Assembly: GCA_030688705.1 (NCBI GenBank)
Contig: JAUYJH010000137.1
Span: 1 to 10,220 of the forward strand
Direction: 5' to 3'
DNA: 10,220 nt
From: Deltaproteobacteria bacterium
Lineage (GTDB): Bacteria > UBA10199 > SPLOWO2-01-44-7
In this document: positions 7,661 to 10,220 of the stretch, piece by piece
Numbering within the stretch: position 1 is the first letter of the stretch
How the letters are laid out: every line of letters begins with the position of its first letter
The notes under the pieces: generated by a model
The model's input: only the letters and a program-made list of their open reading frames with translations
The model's database searches: none
What the model was told of the DNA's origin: nothing
Position numbers and translations under genes: made by a program

Positions 7661-8311
7661 ATGACGCACCTTGAGGAAATTCGGAGGCGTATCCAAATTG
7701 CGGCGCAAAAAAGCGGCAGAAACACGGGAGACATTCTTCTGATTGCCGTTTCCAAGGGGCAATCCCCCTCCAAAATCATGGAAGCCCTGCGTCATGGTCA
7801 AACCGACTTTGGGGAAAATTACGCGCAAGAGTTACTGGAGAAAATTGCGGCCCTGAAAGATGAAAAGCCGACGTGGCACTTCATCGGCCATTTGCAAACC
7901 AACAAGGTCGGCAAAATAATCGATGGCGTGGAATGGCTTCATTCCCTCGATTCTTTAAAACTGGCCGAGACCCTTCATAAAAAAAGAAAAACCCCCCTTA
8001 AATGTCTTTTGGAAATCAATCTGGCGGAGGAAAATAACAAAACGGGTCTTTCAAAAGACGCGGCGTTGGAGTTGATGCCAAAACTGAACGATTTTTCGAA
8101 TATCGACCTCAAGGGTCTGATGACCCTCTCCCCTTGTTCCCATTTTCCAGAACTTGTGCTACTTCTGCGGGAAATCAACGAACGGCGCCTCTACCCCAAA
8201 CCGCTGACGGAACTCTCCATGGGGATGAGCGGTGATTTTGAGAAGGCAATTAAAGCGGGGGCAACCATGGTGAGAATAGGAACCGGACTTTTTGGAAGAA
8301 GGTCATCCTGA
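7661..8311 (+). CDS. yggS: YggS family PLP homeostasis protein
   Basis: This 216-aa cytoplasmic protein of the YggS/PROSC (YBL036C) family binds pyridoxal 5'-phosphate on a single-domain alanine-racemase-like barrel. It has no known catalytic reaction but keeps PLP and amino-acid pools balanced. Diagnostic blocks are LIAVSK with the PLP lysine at residue 32, DFGENYAQE at 49-57, WHFIGHLQTNK at 72-82, the KGLMTLSP strand near 151-158, SMGMSGDFEKAI at 186-197 and VRIGTGLFGRR at 204-214. At 216 aa it is a little shorter than the usual 225-235; loops are trimmed between GLMTLSP and the SMGMS block. The ATG has AAAGG 7 nt upstream. The last two codons (Ser-Ser) and the stop lie inside a dispersed-type palindromic repeat, so the natural C-terminus may have been slightly altered by its insertion. 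It heads the yggS - proC - yggT unit, a frequent bacterial neighbourhood. Confidence 0.96.
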   Translation: MTHLEEIRRRIQIAAQKSGRNTGDILLIAVSKGQSPSKIMEALRHGQTDFGENYAQELLEKIAALKDEKPTWHFIGHLQTNKVGKIIDGVEWLHSLDSLKLAETLHKKRKTPLKCLLEINLAEENNKTGLSKDAALELMPKLNDFSNIDLKGLMTLSPCSHFPELVLLLREINERRLYPKPLTELSMGMSGDFEKAIKAGATMVRIGTGLFGRRSS

Positions 8312-8387
8312 ACGAAGTGCCTGCCTGCCGGCAGGCAGGAAGGATCCCGGGATTCTTCCCCTTCGACAGGCTCAGGGTCAGAATGAC
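8302..8387. repeat. Composite palindromic repeat at the yggS/proC junction
   Basis: This is an 86-bp element made of several nested palindromes. The outer arms are GTCATCCTGA at 8302-8311 and TCAGAATGAC at 8378-8387, inverted with one mismatch. A perfect 20-bp palindrome, CCTGCCTGCCGGCAGGCAGG, occupies 8320-8339, and ATCCCGGGAT occupies 8344-8353. Then comes CTTCGACAGGCTCAGGGTCA at 8361-8380. Read on the minus strand it encodes the peptide DPEPVEGEE, which I recall as a recurrent spurious translation of dispersed intergenic repeats in many environmental bacterial genomes; that recollection is not a database result. The left arm supplies the last two codons and the stop of yggS, and the right arm supplies an AGGG and the ATG of proC. 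The strong hairpin could also affect translation or mRNA decay between the two genes. It probably belongs to a REP/MITE-like non-autonomous family. Confidence 0.8.
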
Positions 8388-9204
8388 ACTTTATAAATAT
8401 CAAATCGGCATCATCGGCGCCGGAAACATGGGAGAAGCGCTCATTCGCGGGCTTCTCCGCTCCAAACTGGTTGGCACGAAAAACCTGATCGCCTCGGGCC
8501 GCCGCGCAAAACAGTGCCGCAAAATTCATCAAAAATACAAAATCGCCACGACACAAGACAACGTCCGGCTGGTCAAAAATTCCCGGACGATCCTTCTGGC
8601 GGTCAAACCGCAAAATATCGACGCGCTGATGCCGCAAATCGCCCCCCATTTGAACAAAAGACATCTGGTGATTTCGATCGCGGCGGGGATCCCCGTCGCC
8701 AAACTGAAAAAAGGGTTGAAGGGTTTCAAGGCGATTGTACGCGTGATGCCCAACCTCCCCTCTCTCATTGAGTGCGGCATTGCCGGAATTTATTGCACCT
8801 CTGTCGTTTCCAAAAGCCAGAAACGTTTTGCCCACAAAATTTTTGAGGCGGTCGGAAAAACGGTCGATATCGGCCGGGAAAAATGGATGGACGCGGTGAC
8901 CGGCCTCTCCGGCACCGGCCCCGCCTATCTTTTTGCCATGATCGAGGCATTGACCAGGGCGGGGGAAAAACTGGGGCTCCCCAAAAAAGAGGTCCGGATA
9001 CTGACGTTGGAAACGATGCTGGGGGCGGCCCAACTCGCCCTGAAAACAAAGGCGACGGCCGAAGAATTAAGAAAAAGGGTCACCTCCAAAAAGGGAACCA
9101 CCTGGGCCGCCATGAAAATTTTCAAAAAACACCGTTTTTGGGATCTTTTGATGAAGGCCGTTGCGGCGGCCGCAAAACGATCCCATGAATTGAGGGGAAA
9201 ATAA
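8383..9204 (+). CDS. proC: Pyrroline-5-carboxylate reductase
   Basis: This 273-aa enzyme performs the last step of proline synthesis, reducing 1-pyrroline-5-carboxylate to proline with NAD(P)H in the cytosol. An N-terminal Rossmann domain opens with GIIGAGNMGEAL at residues 9-20; LLAVKPQNI follows at 71-79, VISIAAGIP at 96-104 and VRVMPNLPSLI at 119-129. The C-terminal helical dimerisation domain carries the P5CR signature region around GLSGTGPAYLFAMIEAL at 174-190 and VTSKKGTT at 233-240, where families more often have VTSPGGTT. The length is typical. The start at 8383 is forced: the reading frame continues upstream into the palindromic repeat, the next internal ATG lies within the nucleotide-binding motif, and AGGG sits 5 nt before this ATG. 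The start codon and ribosome site are therefore both repeat-derived. It sits 71 bp after yggS and one base before yggT. Confidence 0.97.
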   Translation: MTLYKYQIGIIGAGNMGEALIRGLLRSKLVGTKNLIASGRRAKQCRKIHQKYKIATTQDNVRLVKNSRTILLAVKPQNIDALMPQIAPHLNKRHLVISIAAGIPVAKLKKGLKGFKAIVRVMPNLPSLIECGIAGIYCTSVVSKSQKRFAHKIFEAVGKTVDIGREKWMDAVTGLSGTGPAYLFAMIEALTRAGEKLGLPKKEVRILTLETMLGAAQLALKTKATAEELRKRVTSKKGTTWAAMKIFKKHRFWDLLMKAVAAAAKRSHELRGK

Positions 9205-9205
9205 T

Positions 9206-9514
9206 ATGAGCGCACTTGCCTATTTTGTTTTGGCCATCGCCAAAATTTTGCATCTATTGATCAACATTTACACTTTCGTCGTCGCCATCGCTGTTTTGAT
9301 CTCTTGGGTCAACCCCGATCCCTACAACCCCCTGGTTCGCATACTCCGGCAGCTAACCGAACCGGTTTTTTCAAAAATCCGGCGAATAATGCCGAGAGCC
9401 CTTTTCCGTACCGGCATTGATTTCACTCCGGTCATTGTCCTGTTGCTCCTGGTTATTATAGATACCGTGGGGGTCCAACTCCTTTATGATCTGGCGGCCT
9501 CTCTCTTAAAGTGA
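9206..9514 (+). CDS. yggT: YggT family integral membrane protein
   Basis: This 102-aa membrane protein of the YggT (CCB3/YCF19-related) family has two hydrophobic segments, at about residues 8-34 and 74-97. Between them is the family signature: ISWVNPDPYNPLVRILRQLTEPVF, then IRRIMP, and GIDFTPVIVLLLL at the start of the second segment. The short bacterial forms have one such unit, as here; E. coli YggT has two in tandem. The function is not settled: links to osmotic tolerance, to cell division in Gram-positives and to cytochrome assembly in plastids have been reported. The ATG follows the proC stop by one base with AGGGGA upstream, so the two are co-translated. Membership of the yggS - proC - yggT neighbourhood is common and supports the call. 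Confidence 0.95.
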   Translation: MSALAYFVLAIAKILHLLINIYTFVVAIAVLISWVNPDPYNPLVRILRQLTEPVFSKIRRIMPRALFRTGIDFTPVIVLLLLVIIDTVGVQLLYDLAASLLK

Positions 9515-9572
9515 ATAAATACCATTTTATTTCATGTAGTTATCAATAACTTCTCTTCTTAAAGTTCTTCTT

Positions 9573-9588
9573 TGCATACCCCGTGCCA
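9573..9588 (-). promoter_or_regulatory. Sigma-54-like promoter, antisense to yggT
   Basis: Read on the minus strand, the site is TGGCACGGGGTATGCA. Against the established -24/-12 consensus TGGCACGnnnnTTGCA it matches every defined position except one T (A instead), and the GG and GC doublets have the correct spacing. Transcription would run leftward, starting near 9560 and proceeding antisense through yggT and proC, where no leftward gene exists within 1.9 kb. It could make an antisense or small RNA, be a relic, or be a chance match; no enhancer-binding site was looked for beyond this window. Confidence 0.25.
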
Positions 9589-9600
9589 AAAAGGTTAGAA

Positions 9601-9655
9601 TGGGACTTAAGTTCCCAGATAGCCTGGTGTAGAAAGACACCACATTAAAATCTGG
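9601..9655 (+). other. Nested hairpins in the gap after yggT
   Basis: This non-coding stretch can fold in two ways. A first hairpin pairs TGGGA (9601-9605) with TCCCA (9613-9617). A larger structure pairs CCAGAT (9615-9620) with ATCTGG (9650-9655) and encloses a perfect inner stem TGGTGT/ACACCA (9625-9630, 9637-9642) with a 6-nt loop. The two outer stems share bases 9615-9617, so they compete. It could be a structured RNA, an attenuator-like leader for the downstream gene, or part of a dispersed repeat. I recognise no known RNA family. The preceding 9515-9600 is AT-rich and holds no gene or convincing terminator. Confidence 0.35.
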
Positions 9656-9732
9656 ACCGAAGACCGAGGACCAAGGACTAAAAGCCCAGAAAAGAAGGCA
9701 GTTAGTCTTCGGTCTTCAGTCTTCAGTCTTTT
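9655..9732. repeat. Heptad-built inverted repeat, possible terminator
   Basis: The left arm is four 7-bp units in tandem, GACCGAA, GACCGAG, GACCAAG, GACTAAA (9655-9682). The right arm is four units of the complementary type, GTTAGTC, TTCGGTC, TTCAGTC, TTCAGTC (9701-9728). The arms pair at 22 of 28 positions, plus two G-U wobbles, around an 18-nt loop, followed by TTTT (9729-9732). A transcript would form a long imperfect hairpin that could end the yggS-proC-yggT message, although the T run is short. The heptad periodicity is more like a dispersed or self-amplifying repeat than a normal terminator. It ends five bases before the next ATG. Confidence 0.6.
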
Positions 9733-9737
9733 AACTT

Positions 9738-10220
9738 ATGGTTGATAAAATAGACAAACCGGAGGCCCCTTCCCCCTATGCCGTGATCGGCACGACGGAA
9801 ACCAAGAGGGACAAGCCCCAAGACCAAAAAGGGCAGGAAGACCTGCCGACCTTTCAAAAAGAAACCCCCTCATTGTACAAAGAAAAATTTCAGGGGGATG
9901 CCGGTGTCGGCAAAACACTGCGATTCCCGATCTCCGAAATCAGGCTGCTTAAATTCAGAAGGGCCGTTCCACGGCACGGCGCCCCCATTGTGGAGGCCGA
10001 TCTGGTCTTAAATGACGGAAAAATAGTGGAAGGGGTCCACTTTCTTCTGCGACATCTTCAGGATTTTTTGAAAATCAAAAACCTGAAAATCGGCGATCCC
10101 GTTCCCGAAGCCTTCTGGAAAAAGGGGGAAACAATGGAACTGACATTGCGCCCCCCCTCCTCCAGCGGACCCTGGAATTTGAAAGAGATTCAAAAAGAAA
10201 ACCGGGTGGAAAAGCCTTTG
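9738..10220 (+). CDS. Unrecognised protein, 5' part only (runs off window)
   Basis: An open frame of 161 codons runs without a stop to the window end. I do not recognise the family. The first 55 or so residues are hydrophilic, rich in Lys, Asp, Gln and Pro, and probably disordered. From about residue 62 a more ordered-looking segment begins (RFPISEIRLLKFRRAVP, then IVEADLVLNDGKIVEGV), suggestive of a small beta-rich domain, followed by LRHLQDFLKIKNLKIGD and a charged tail. There is no signal peptide or membrane segment in the visible part, so it is probably cytoplasmic. A TAA lies two codons upstream of the ATG, so this is the earliest possible start, but no Shine-Dalgarno precedes it; the bases there belong to the end of the heptad inverted repeat. 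A later GTG or TTG start cannot be excluded. Codon choice resembles that of the neighbours. Confidence 0.65.
   Translation, partial: MVDKIDKPEAPSPYAVIGTTETKRDKPQDQKGQEDLPTFQKETPSLYKEKFQGDAGVGKTLRFPISEIRLLKFRRAVPRHGAPIVEADLVLNDGKIVEGVHFLLRHLQDFLKIKNLKIGDPVPEAFWKKGETMELTLRPPSSSGPWNLKEIQKENRVEKPL

Noticed and set aside
7601..7828. N-terminal extension of the lipoprotein frame
   Set aside because: It would overlap yggS on the other strand and bury the lipoprotein signal 70 or more residues inside the protein.
8317..8382. N-terminal extension of the proC frame
   Set aside because: The 22 added residues come from the palindromic repeat and precede the normal P5CR start of a Rossmann fold.
8191..9033. 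Open frame of 280 codons on the minus strand
   Set aside because: Antisense to proC; it contains the translated palindromic repeat (DPEPVEGEE), a common source of false genes.
9515..9545. AATAAA/TTTATT stem after the yggT stop
   Set aside because: Six A-T pairs only and no T tract; too weak for a terminator call.

Overview
The window is about 50% GC, gene-dense chromosomal DNA from a Gram-negative bacterium. An MCE/MlaE/MlaF lipid-transport operon with a lipoprotein gene implies an outer membrane. The prkA - DUF444 - spoVR trio and dispersed palindromic repeats fit Deltaproteobacteria in the old broad sense or a related uncultured phylum; this placement is inference, because there is no rRNA or marker phylogeny here. 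No phage, insertion sequence, CRISPR array, tRNA or rRNA was seen.

Layout. Positions 1-7600 are read leftward and 7661-10220 rightward, diverging from a gap of about 60 bp. The leftward block begins with a predicted lipoprotein of unknown family, then mlaE, mlaF and mlaD. Each of these genes touches or overlaps the next by 1-4 nt, so they form one translationally coupled unit. After a 100-bp gap come prkA (AAA+/serine kinase), a DUF444 von Willebrand A protein (YeaH/YhbH) and spoVR, which runs off the left edge only about 10-25 codons short of its end. The rightward block is yggS (PLP homeostasis), proC (proline synthesis), yggT (small membrane protein), a non-coding gap of 223 bp, and the first 161 codons of an unrecognised gene.

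How the genes work together. The Mla-type genes encode an inner-membrane ABC machine with an MCE ring for trafficking phospholipid between the membranes. The lipoprotein is probably a dedicated partner, in the way PqiC accompanies PqiAB. PrkA, DUF444 and SpoVR are a conserved stress/starvation module found in both spore formers and non-spore formers. yggS-proC-yggT is a common housekeeping neighbourhood.

Most of the window is ordinary. The points worth a second look are: a composite palindromic repeat at the yggS/proC junction that supplies both the yggS stop codon and the proC start codon; the unknown lipoprotein coupled to mlaE; a 28-bp heptad-built inverted repeat plus nested hairpins in the gap after yggT; and a near-consensus sigma-54 promoter pointing antisense into yggT. 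I did not find a clearly new multi-gene system.
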